A DNA stretch of 6,245 nucleotides from Kofleriaceae bacterium (GTDB taxonomy: Bacteria; Myxococcota_A; Polyangia; Haliangiales; Haliangiaceae). A model generated the notes under the pieces. It did not search any database, was not told the origin of the DNA, and saw only the letters and a list, made by a program, of their open reading frames with translations. The position numbers and the translations under genes are program-made. The stretch covers positions 1-6,245 of the forward strand of contig JAHEAK010000323.1 of the NCBI GenBank assembly GCA_024642805.1, given 5' to 3'. Position 1 is the first letter of the stretch. Each line of letters opens with the position of its first letter. Positions 1 to 6,056 of the stretch are shown one piece after another.

Positions 1-102
1 CGCATCTGGCTGTACGTGCACGTGCCGCTCTCGCTGGCTTGCGTGCTGGCGGTCACCGCCCACGTGTTCTGGGTTCTCTACTATCGTGGGATCATGCGAT
101 GA
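1..102 (+). CDS. C-terminal end of a membrane protein (cytochrome b-like?), truncated by window edge
   Basis: Reading frame 1 is open from the first base and ends at TGA 100-102, giving 33 residues ending in YYRGIMR. Most of it is one hydrophobic helix (LSLACVLAVTAHVFWVLYY) with histidines at its start and middle (YVHVPLS, TAHVFW), followed by a basic tail that would lie in the cytoplasm. The histidines in a terminal helix and the coupled multiheme cytochrome gene downstream suggest a b-type cytochrome or another quinone-linked membrane subunit, but this is inference from 33 residues. The stop overlaps the next start in an ATGA, so the two genes are probably translated together and belong to one operon. 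The family cannot be assigned without the missing upstream part. Confidence 0.7.
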   Translation, partial: RIWLYVHVPLSLACVLAVTAHVFWVLYYRGIMR

Positions 103-1286
103 AGAACGACAAGCCTTCAGGCCCGCCGACGCTACAGGCTCGACTCGGCATTGCGCACTACTTGCCCAAGCTGTGGAAGATCAATCTGACGGTGGTCTCG
201 CTTACGGCTGGCGCCTTGTTGGTGTGGCCTGTCCTCGACACGGGTCACTCACGTCGGGGGAGCTGGAGTGGCGGACCGGTAACCAATCATCACCGACTGC
301 TCGAACAAACCTGCAGCAGCTGCCACCCCGTGGCGTTTTCCGCCGTACCTGACCAGTCGTGCACGGAATGCCATGAGGTGCGCGCTCACGCCGACACCGT
401 GGCTCCCATCGTTAAGAAGCACCCAGAGCTGGGAGAGCGCTGTGTCAACTGCCACAAGGAGCACCACGATGAGGAGAGCCTGATACCAACACGCTCCATC
501 CTGTGCACCGAGTGCCACAACCGCATCAACGAGCTGAGCCCCGAGACCGACCAACCCAACTTCAATAGCTTCCTGCAGCACCCCGAGTTTTCAGTGCAGG
601 TGTGGATGGGCGAGCCACCGGAGTTGAGAAAGGTGCAGCTGGGAGAGCCAGGACTTCGCTCGGTCACGCAACTCAAATTCAGCCACGCCAGGCACCTCAC
701 CCTGGCAGACAACCCATTGCAGTGCGCCAACTGCCATGAGTTTGGCGATCACCTCGTCAAGCCAGTCACCTTCCTCGAGCACTGCGAGAGCTGCCACGAT
801 CTCAAGTTCGACGAGACTCCCGACTCGCCTACCATTCCGCACCGGGCCGCAGACCACGTCTACGACTTCGTTCGCTGGGAGGTCACTCGGCAACGCGTGA
901 TCCTAGGAGACAAGGCGGCACTGAACAAGGCCGCCATTGCCAGCGAGAGTCGAGATGCCGAGGCCGCCCTCTTTACACAAGGGGGCGAGTGCGTGCGTTG
1001 CCACGATGTGCACGAGGTCGCCGACGCCGACGACAATCAGAGCAGTTTCCGCATCGAGCCCCCTGCCCCAACCTCGTCGATGAGCTCAGCGGTCTTCGAT
1101 CACCAAGGGCATCGATTCACCCCCTGCGAGCAGTGCCACCAGGGCATCCGCGACTCCCTCAGCGCTGGCGACTTGCTCTTGCCAAGCATCTCGGTGTGCC
1201 GTGACTGTCACGCCGACCCAGGAACTCCTGGCAAGACCGACTCCCACTGCCTGCAGTGCCACAACTATCATCAATTGGCCCACTAG
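99..1286 (+). CDS. Membrane-anchored periplasmic decaheme c-type cytochrome
   Basis: The 395-residue product has ten CxxCH haem c attachment motifs, with first cysteines at residues 72, 88, 115, 136, 209, 229, 298, 343, 367 and 384. A basic stretch (K24, K27) precedes one hydrophobic segment at about 28-46, which reads as an uncleaved anchor that puts the haem domain in the periplasm. Motifs such as FSHARH (194-199) and FDHQGH (333-338) resemble the FxHxxH patterns that supply distal haem ligands in cytochrome c3/c7-like proteins. The expected role is multi-step electron transfer, probably exchanging electrons with the membrane protein encoded just upstream. ATG 99 is chosen because it overlaps the upstream stop as ATGA; an in-frame ATG at 39 would add 20 residues lying inside the upstream gene. 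Haem-poor gaps at 141-208 and 234-297 suggest subdomains of four, two, one and three haems. The partner and substrate are unknown, and it is not a recognisable NapC, NrfA or MtrA sequence to me. Confidence 0.93.
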   Translation: MKNDKPSGPPTLQARLGIAHYLPKLWKINLTVVSLTAGALLVWPVLDTGHSRRGSWSGGPVTNHHRLLEQTCSSCHPVAFSAVPDQSCTECHEVRAHADTVAPIVKKHPELGERCVNCHKEHHDEESLIPTRSILCTECHNRINELSPETDQPNFNSFLQHPEFSVQVWMGEPPELRKVQLGEPGLRSVTQLKFSHARHLTLADNPLQCANCHEFGDHLVKPVTFLEHCESCHDLKFDETPDSPTIPHRAADHVYDFVRWEVTRQRVILGDKAALNKAAIASESRDAEAALFTQGGECVRCHDVHEVADADDNQSSFRIEPPAPTSSMSSAVFDHQGHRFTPCEQCHQGIRDSLSAGDLLLPSISVCRDCHADPGTPGKTDSHCLQCHNYHQLAH

Positions 1287-1346
1287 ATGGGCCATCCGGA
1301 CGCTGGAGCCATCGTCCCCGAGGCATCCGGGAACTAGAGTCATTGC

Positions 1347-1589
1347 ATGCGAAGCATTCGGGACTTACGCGCGGGGACACACATCAAGATCTTCGCAGGA
1401 GAGTCTCCGGCCGCTGAGCTCCTGGTCGATGGCCTTCTCAGAGAGGCCCCCGAGGACAGCAAGCTTGGCGTGAGCTATCGTTTCATCGAGCAGTCGCGCG
1501 TGTGGGTCGTCGACTACCCGCATGCGGTTGAACTCGAGGGCAGCGTCTACCTCGTCGATCTGCGGGCATGCTTGTTGGTGAACGACTAG
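1347..1589 (+). CDS. Small hypothetical protein, 80 residues
   Basis: I do not recognise a family. The frame runs from ATG 1347 to TAG 1587-1589 and encodes a soluble-looking, acidic protein with alternating hydrophobic and charged residues (for example SYRFIEQSRVWVVDYPHAVE and SVYLVDLRACLLVND), suggesting a small alpha/beta or beta-rich fold. There is no signal peptide or membrane helix and a single cysteine near the end. Most third codon positions are G or C, as in the neighbouring cytochrome gene, which supports real coding. It lies 60 bases after the cytochrome stop with no obvious terminator between, so it could be the last gene of that operon, but no strong Shine-Dalgarno sequence is visible (only GGGAACTAGAG further upstream). 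An open frame on the opposite strand across the same bases looks less protein-like. The call is tentative. Confidence 0.55.
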   Translation: MRSIRDLRAGTHIKIFAGESPAAELLVDGLLREAPEDSKLGVSYRFIEQSRVWVVDYPHAVELEGSVYLVDLRACLLVND

Positions 1590-1642
1590 CGACCAGCCGA
1601 GGGCCAGCCATGCGTCGCCCGTTGGTGGCCCACACTCGAGCG

Positions 1643-1653
1643 CCCCCCCCCCC
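1643..1653. repeat. Homopolymer tract, 11 C (11 G on minus strand)
   Basis: An uninterrupted run of eleven C lies just beyond the terminator of the minus-strand operon. Runs of this length in a GC-rich genome are prone to slippage and to sequencing error. Here the run is outside any convincing gene, so it may be neutral. Confidence 0.9.
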
Positions 1654-1673
1654 AGCGCCAACAAGCGCCAACA
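1654..1673. repeat. Tandem direct repeat, 2 x 10 bases
   Basis: The unit AGCGCCAACA occurs twice in a row, directly after the C tract and directly before the terminator hairpin. On the minus strand it lies just past the T-rich part of the terminator. It may be a simple slippage product. Confidence 0.85.
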
Positions 1674-1676
1674 AGA

Positions 1677-1706
1677 AGGGCCGGCCTCCGCTTGGAGACC
1701 GGCCCT
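1677..1706 (-). terminator. Rho-independent terminator of the minus-strand lipoprotein operon
   Basis: The inverted repeat pairs GGGCCGG (1678-1684) with CCGGCCC (1699-1705), plus A1677 with T1706, then after one C/A mismatch CTCC (1686-1689) with GGAG (1694-1697), leaving a 4-base loop. Read on the minus strand, the stem is followed at once by TTCTTGTT, a T-rich run, about 30 bases after the stop of the lipoprotein gene. On the plus strand the stem is followed by CTGGCATC, which lacks a T run, so the terminator is best assigned to the minus strand, although the hairpin may also slow transcripts arriving from the left. Confidence 0.85.
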
Positions 1707-1735
1707 CTGGCATCTATCGCTATTTGGACTGGCCC

Positions 1736-3967
1736 TTAGAAGATGGCCGCGTCACAGAAAGTGACGGACTCTTCGATACCACCAACATCCGCTGCGCCTT
1801 CATGGTGAAAGTACCAGCGCTGATTGATGGGATCGACGGTGAATCCACACATGTCATTGACCGGATTGCCACCTGGCAGCGTGACGAAGATTTGGTCTGC
1901 TGCCCCCGAACCGATCACGTGCCGCATGATGTTTGGGCTGCCGACCTGCCTGTAGAGAATGGAGAAATCCACACCATCAAACTCGGCGATGCCGCCAGAT
2001 GCCCAGGTCTCGCACTGCTGCGGGGTAATGACGCCGCCTGGACGAGCACCAAGGTCCGTGACCGAGCCGCTGAACATGTCGATATGGAAAAAATTCGTCG
2101 TCGTCATCAGAATGACGAAGTCGGGGCCGGTGTAGAAGCCGTTGTCATTGCCGCTCGAGACGGTAATGCTCTGACTGAGGGGGAACGAGCTAACCACGCC
2201 CGCCCCCAGGTTGGCAGGGTTGTACTCAACAATCGAATCGAAGGTGAATGGGAACGCGGAAGCGAAGCTAAAGTGCGTCGCGCCAGCGCTGGTCGACATC
2301 GAGAAGAGTTGACTACCACCCCAAGGCGCAAAGTTGGCGTCCATGGGCGCGCCGGGCAGCTCGGTAAAACCACCGACGAGCTCACTATCGAAGTGACCAG
2401 TGCCGAGATCGTGGTTCACGAAGACGTCGCCGCTGGCGATCGCGATTCCCCCGCGGTCGTCGCCAAAGCCTGTCTGTGTGAAGTCCAGAAGCGTGCAGTT
2501 GTTTAAGGTCAGGTCGCCCACCGTGCCGATGAATCCGACAGGTGGTGCGAAGTTGCAGGCGAAGCCGGTGCTGGTGATTTCCCCTGCTTCCAGGCTGCTA
2601 TTGCCATTGCTATCGACGCCTGCCTCAATGCGGGTGCCGCCATCGCTACAGTTGACGCCTGCGGGTTCTGCGGTCAGGAGGACCAGACTGGTAAGCCCGT
2701 CGTTGCCAGGTGCACCGTTGGAGCCATCAGCGCCATTACAGAGCACCGCGGTGTCGGCGATTTCGCCAGCCTCGAGGGAGCCGTTGCGATTGGCGTCGAT
2801 GCCAGAGTCGACCTGCACACCGGTGGCCGCCCCACAGACGCCACCACCAGCGATGGCGGTCTGATTGACCAGAGCCTCAAAGCCATCGTTGCCATCCGTG
2901 CCGTCGGCGCCGTCACACACCACGGCCGAGGTGGAAATCTCGCCAGCTTGAAGCGCACCGTCGTTGTTGAGGTCCAGGCCCATGTCCAGCCGGGTTCCGG
3001 CCAGGGCTCCGCAGGCGCCGCCAGCGGCAATGCCCGACGAGAAGACGAGCGATTGAAGACCGTTGCAGGCAAAGCTCGTGCTGGTCACTTCGCCAGCATC
3101 AAGGACGCCATCGTTGTTGGTATCGCTACCGGCCTCGATTCGTGAACCACCGGCTATGCAGTCGACGCCAGCGGCTTCCGCGGAGACCGCCACGAGCGAG
3201 CCTAGGCCGTCGATCCCGCCGGCTCCGTTACACACAAAGGAGGTGTTGTCGATTTCGCCTGCATCGAGAACGCCATCAGCGCTGACGTCGAGGCCTTGAT
3301 CGATTCGCTGGCCGCCGTCCGCGCAGTTGACGCCACCCGCTTCCGCTGTGACTACCACCAGGGTCTGCAGGCCATCGATGCCATCGACGCCATTGCAGAT
3401 GAAGCTCGTGCCATCGATTTCGCCAGCGTCGAGAACGCCGTCAGCGCTGTCGTCGACACCGTGGTCGAGGCGAGCGCCACCAGCAACACAGTTCACGCCT
3501 GCTGGTTCCGCGCTGGTTGCCACCAAGGTCGTGAGACCAGAGGGACCGTCGCAGACAAAGGCCGTGCCGTCGATTTCGCCGGCATCGAGAACACCATCCG
3601 CGTTGTCGTCAATGCCGTAGTCGACACGCTGTCCACCGGTCGGGCAGTTGCCACCAGGTGGTTCCGCGCTGGTGTCGACCAGGGTGATGAAACCCTCGCC
3701 GTCGGAGCCGTCGGCACCACCGGCACCGTCCGAGCCGGCACAGGTGAAGACCGTTTCCTTGACCTCCTCGGCCTCCAGGATGCCGTTTGCGTTTGCATCG
3801 GGACCGATGTCGATGCGAGTTCCGCCATTGACGCAGTTGTCGCCTGCCGGCTCGGCGCTCGTCGAGATGATGGAGTTGATTCCGTTCTCGCCTGCAACCT
3901 TGTCGTCACCGCAACCTGCCAGCGCCACCACACTCATCATCGTAGCCAGTTTGATAAATCGTTTCAT
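1736..3967 (-). CDS. Surface lipoprotein A: eight Cys/EF-loop repeats plus unique C-terminal domain
   Basis: The product has 743 residues. Residues 1-19 form a lipoprotein signal peptide (K2, R3, a hydrophobic core, lipobox LAGC with C19); G20-D21-D22 follow, with no Asp at +2, so outer-membrane sorting is plausible. Residues 29-473 are eight tandem repeats of the form LVxTSAEPAGxNCxxGGxRxDxG, a DxNxDGxLDAGE loop, then xxTxFxCNG; this resembles repeats annotated as DUF7151, a name given from memory. Each repeat has two cysteines, probably a disulfide, and one EF-hand-like loop likely to bind calcium. Gly-x-y linkers separate some repeats. Residues 474-743 are a different domain rich in beta-type segments and Gly/Asp turns, with cysteines at 491, 652, 707 and 738; phrases such as FFHIDMFSGSVTDLGA suggest propeller-like blades, but I cannot name a family. 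The start is supported by the signal peptide and by AGAAG or AGGGA upstream. It is the second gene of the operon, 55 bases after its paralogue. A structural or adhesive surface role is inferred, not shown. Confidence 0.93.
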   Translation of the reverse strand: MKRFIKLATMMSVVALAGCGDDKVAGENGINSIISTSAEPAGDNCVNGGTRIDIGPDANANGILEAEEVKETVFTCAGSDGAGGADGSDGEGFITLVDTSAEPPGGNCPTGGQRVDYGIDDNADGVLDAGEIDGTAFVCDGPSGLTTLVATSAEPAGVNCVAGGARLDHGVDDSADGVLDAGEIDGTSFICNGVDGIDGLQTLVVVTAEAGGVNCADGGQRIDQGLDVSADGVLDAGEIDNTSFVCNGAGGIDGLGSLVAVSAEAAGVDCIAGGSRIEAGSDTNNDGVLDAGEVTSTSFACNGLQSLVFSSGIAAGGACGALAGTRLDMGLDLNNDGALQAGEISTSAVVCDGADGTDGNDGFEALVNQTAIAGGGVCGAATGVQVDSGIDANRNGSLEAGEIADTAVLCNGADGSNGAPGNDGLTSLVLLTAEPAGVNCSDGGTRIEAGVDSNGNSSLEAGEITSTGFACNFAPPVGFIGTVGDLTLNNCTLLDFTQTGFGDDRGGIAIASGDVFVNHDLGTGHFDSELVGGFTELPGAPMDANFAPWGGSQLFSMSTSAGATHFSFASAFPFTFDSIVEYNPANLGAGVVSSFPLSQSITVSSGNDNGFYTGPDFVILMTTTNFFHIDMFSGSVTDLGARPGGVITPQQCETWASGGIAEFDGVDFSILYRQVGSPNIMRHVIGSGAADQIFVTLPGGNPVNDMCGFTVDPINQRWYFHHEGAADVGGIEESVTFCDAAIF
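2549..3883 (-). repeat. Eight-unit protein repeat array of lipoprotein A
   Basis: Protein repeats cover residues 29-92, 93-144, 145-199, 200-254, 255-303, 304-362, 363-424 and 425-473. All eight loops keep D at loop position 1, L at 8 and E at 12; seven keep G at position 6, the exception being repeat 8 (DSNGNSSLEAGE). Repeats 6 and 7 form a subtype in which the first cysteine sits in a GGxCGAxxG context with one extra residue and AI replaces AE. Collagen-like linkers are longest after repeats 1 (GSDGAGGADGSDGEG), 6 (ADGTDGNDG) and 7 (ADGSNGAPGNDG). Confidence 0.93.
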
Positions 3968-4022
3968 AATACTTCTGATTCCCTGTTGGGGTTAGCTTTG
4001 AAATTCTCGTGGATGCGGGGTG
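3968..4022 (-). promoter_or_regulatory. Intergenic spacer and ribosome binding site of lipoprotein A gene
   Basis: Only 55 bases separate the two lipoprotein genes. On the minus strand the end reads CAGGGAATCAGAAGTATT before the ATG: AGAAG (3972-3976) lies 4 bases and AGGGA (3980-3984) 12 bases from the start, so the former is closer to usual spacing. No terminator hairpin or clear promoter is visible, which favours co-transcription from upstream of the first lipoprotein gene. Confidence 0.55.
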
Positions 4023-6056
4023 CTAGTTAATGACGATGTTGTCGAACTGGTACCACTGGCAAAAGTTGAAGGTATTGACCACAAAGTCAATACGGACAGT
4101 TTGCCCGACGAAGGCCGATACATCCGCCGTGAAGGTGGCCAGCGCCGGCGTCGTGAACGGCAAGGGGTCGGCTGCCTGAAACACGGTCGCAACGATCGAA
4201 TCGTCTGCGGGGTTTCGAACTCGCACCACGATCTCCTGGCCATCGGACTGCGGGACCGTCTCGGCAGCCCAACCGCCACTTACGTTCTCGTAACGCATAT
4301 CAAAGGACAGGGTCGTCGTCCCCGGCAGAATGTCCACATCCTGGAACATCCGCATGTTTCCGGGCTGGGCTGCAAAGAGCACCGCACTCTGCGTCCCTTC
4401 CGAACTGTTGTAGGTGAATTGGGGCGTCGGCCCGAGACCACCACACCAATTCACGGTCTCGTCCACGCCGTCGAAGGAGTCGAACAAGGTGTCAAACTCA
4501 TTGATGGTGACACCGTCACCAACGATGACATGCGCGTTATTAGGGTTGGGACTGCCAAATGAAAACTGGTCGATCGTCCAGCCACCGAAGTCACCAGACT
4601 CGAAGCTGCCGTTGACCAAGAGGTTGGGGGCAATGACGCCGCCGTTGCATGCAAACTGCGTGCTGGTGATTTCTCCAGCTTCAAGCGCCCCGCTAAGATC
4701 AGTGTCGAGTCCCGAGTCAACGCGCGTGCCGCCCTCGGCACAGTTGGCGCCGGCCGGCTCGGCAGTGAGAAGGACACGGCCTGTTGCGCCATCGAGACCA
4801 GGAGCTCCGTTGGCACCGTTGAGACCGTTGCACAGGTTGTTGCTGGCGCTCACCTCCCCGGCGTCCAGCGCCCCGCTTCGGTCAAGGTCTAGACCAGAGT
4901 CGACCTGCACACCGGAAGCCGCGCCGCACACACCGCCAGCGGCAATGGCCGTCTGCCTGACGAGAACGTCGAAGCCGTCAGCACCGTTGGCCCCTGGGGC
5001 ACCGCCACAGGCAAGCGCTGAGGTCGTGACCTCACCAGCCTGCAGAGCGCCGTCGTTGTTGCTGTCGAGACCGATGTCGACCTGGTTGCCCGCTCCGGTG
5101 CCGCAGGCTCCCCCTGCTGCCACGGCAGAGGTGAAGACCAGGCTTCGCAGGCCGTTGCAAGCAAAGCTCGTCGCTGTTACTTCGCCGGCATCGAGCACAC
5201 CATCGTCGCTGGTATCCGTGCCGCTGCGGATGCGCGCGCCACCAGTGACGCAGTTGGCGCCAGCCGCTTCCGCGCTGACGAGGACCAGGGTGTCAAAGCC
5301 ATTGGCGCCAGCGGCGGCGTTACACACAAAGCTAGTGCTGTCGATTTCGGCGGCATCAAGGACGCCATCGGCACTATCGTCGAAGCCCTGATCGACTCGC
5401 TGGCCACCGCCAACGCAGTTCACACCAGCAGCTTCCGACGTCGTTGTCACGAGAGCGACCAGGCCGGTGATTCCGCTTACGCCATTGCACACGAAAAAGG
5501 TACCGTCAATTTCGCCGGGATCCAGTATGCCATCATGAGTATCGTCGACGCCGTGATCGAGGCGAGTGCCACCCGAGGCGCAGTTGACGCCAGCTGCCTC
5601 GGCAGAGCTGGCAATCAGGGTGTCGCCACCAGTCGCGCCATTGCAGATGAAGGTCGTGTCATCGAGCTCGGCGGCTTCGAGAAGGCCGTTGCCGTTGTCG
5701 TCGATGCCAACGTCGACGCGCTGGCCACCATCTGCACAGTTTCCGCCAGCAGGTTCGTCGGTGGTTAGGACGAGAGTCTGAAATGCATCGCCATCGGAAC
5801 CATCGGCTCCATCGGATCCATCCGGCTCGTTGCAGGCGTATTGCGTGCTCTCGACTTCATCGGCGTCCAATACCCCGTTGGCATTGCTATCTGGCCCAAA
5901 GTCGAGACGAGTGCCGCCGTTCTCACAGTTGTCGCCAGCGGGTTCCGACGTGCTTGCAATCAGCGAGTCGGTTCCGTTATCTCCGGCAACTGGATTGCTG
6001 GCACAACTTGAAAGCGCAGCGCCCATAGCTGTCGCTAGTACAAATAGGTTTTTCAT
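4023..6056 (-). CDS. Surface lipoprotein B: eight Cys/EF-loop repeats plus CBM-like jelly-roll domain
   Basis: The product has 677 residues. The signal peptide carries K3 near its start, a hydrophobic core and lipobox LSSC with the lipidated C18; A19-S20 follow, consistent with outer-membrane sorting. Residues 28-472 hold eight repeats colinear with those of the downstream paralogue. Residues 473-677 are a separate domain opening with NLLVNGSFESGDFGGW (478-493) and ending with WYQFDNIVIN, the start and end pattern of many carbohydrate-binding (CBM4/9-like) and PEP-CTERM-associated jelly-roll domains; between them lie beta-strand-like stretches (TTLSFDMRYENV, QEIVVRVRN, TVRIDFVV) and cysteines 538 and 666. 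No enzyme motif is seen, so it is probably a binding or structural surface protein; a carbohydrate ligand is inference. It is first in the two-gene operon. The start is fixed by the signal peptide, although an 8-G tract replaces an ordinary Shine-Dalgarno sequence. Confidence 0.93.
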   Translation of the reverse strand: MKNLFVLATAMGAALSSCASNPVAGDNGTDSLIASTSEPAGDNCENGGTRLDFGPDSNANGVLDADEVESTQYACNEPDGSDGADGSDGDAFQTLVLTTDEPAGGNCADGGQRVDVGIDDNGNGLLEAAELDDTTFICNGATGGDTLIASSAEAAGVNCASGGTRLDHGVDDTHDGILDPGEIDGTFFVCNGVSGITGLVALVTTTSEAAGVNCVGGGQRVDQGFDDSADGVLDAAEIDSTSFVCNAAAGANGFDTLVLVSAEAAGANCVTGGARIRSGTDTSDDGVLDAGEVTATSFACNGLRSLVFTSAVAAGGACGTGAGNQVDIGLDSNNDGALQAGEVTTSALACGGAPGANGADGFDVLVRQTAIAAGGVCGAASGVQVDSGLDLDRSGALDAGEVSASNNLCNGLNGANGAPGLDGATGRVLLTAEPAGANCAEGGTRVDSGLDTDLSGALEAGEITSTQFACNGGVIAPNLLVNGSFESGDFGGWTIDQFSFGSPNPNNAHVIVGDGVTINEFDTLFDSFDGVDETVNWCGGLGPTPQFTYNSSEGTQSAVLFAAQPGNMRMFQDVDILPGTTTLSFDMRYENVSGGWAAETVPQSDGQEIVVRVRNPADDSIVATVFQAADPLPFTTPALATFTADVSAFVGQTVRIDFVVNTFNFCQWYQFDNIVIN
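4641..5975 (-). repeat. Eight-unit protein repeat array of lipoprotein B
   Basis: Repeats cover protein residues 28-91, 92-143, 144-198, 199-253, 254-302, 303-361, 362-423 and 424-472, with the same unit lengths as in the paralogue. All eight loops keep D1, G6, L8 and E12 (for example DDNGNGLLEAAE, DTSDDGVLDAGE). Loop position 5 has drifted to S in repeats 7 and 8 (DLDRSGALDAGE, DTDLSGALEAGE), which may weaken calcium binding. Each repeat has two cysteines. Repeat 6 matches repeat 6 of the paralogue at 39 of 59 residues by hand count. Confidence 0.93.

Larger units (their letters stand above)
1590..1735. other. Convergent intergenic region
   Basis: This 146-base gap lies between the plus-strand genes ending at 1589 and the minus-strand lipoprotein gene ending at 1736. 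It contains an 11-C tract, two direct copies of a 10-base unit and a strong hairpin, listed separately. I see no gene or promoter in it. Confidence 0.8.

Noticed and set aside
39..98. Upstream in-frame ATG that would extend the cytochrome by 20 residues
   Set aside because: The extension overlaps the preceding gene by over 60 bases and places Arg/Pro-rich residues before the anchor; the ATG at 99 fits an ATGA overlap and a normal anchor.
1365..1664. 99-residue minus-strand open frame opposite the small 80-residue protein
   Set aside because: It runs through the C tract, starts without a ribosome site and has a less protein-like composition than the plus-strand frame.
1568..2506. 312-residue open frame on the plus strand
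   Set aside because: It lies opposite the C-terminal part of lipoprotein A, which has a convincing signal peptide and repeats on the minus strand. Its sequence is charged and low in normal protein features, and it runs through the C tract and the terminator hairpin.
3296..4030. 244-residue open frame on the plus strand
   Set aside because: It is antisense to the start of lipoprotein A and reads across the intergenic spacer; its apparent repeats are reflections of the array.
4414..5391. 325-residue open frame on the plus strand rich in Pro, Ser, Ala and Arg
   Set aside because: It is antisense to the repeat array of lipoprotein B. The repeated SPASxxP pattern is just the mirror of the conserved DAGE-type loops and arises from GC-rich periodic codons.
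2549..5975. Regularly spaced DNA repeats as a possible CRISPR array
   Set aside because: The period is about 150-190 bases, the units are diverged and they translate into a continuous protein repeat, so this is coding repetition.
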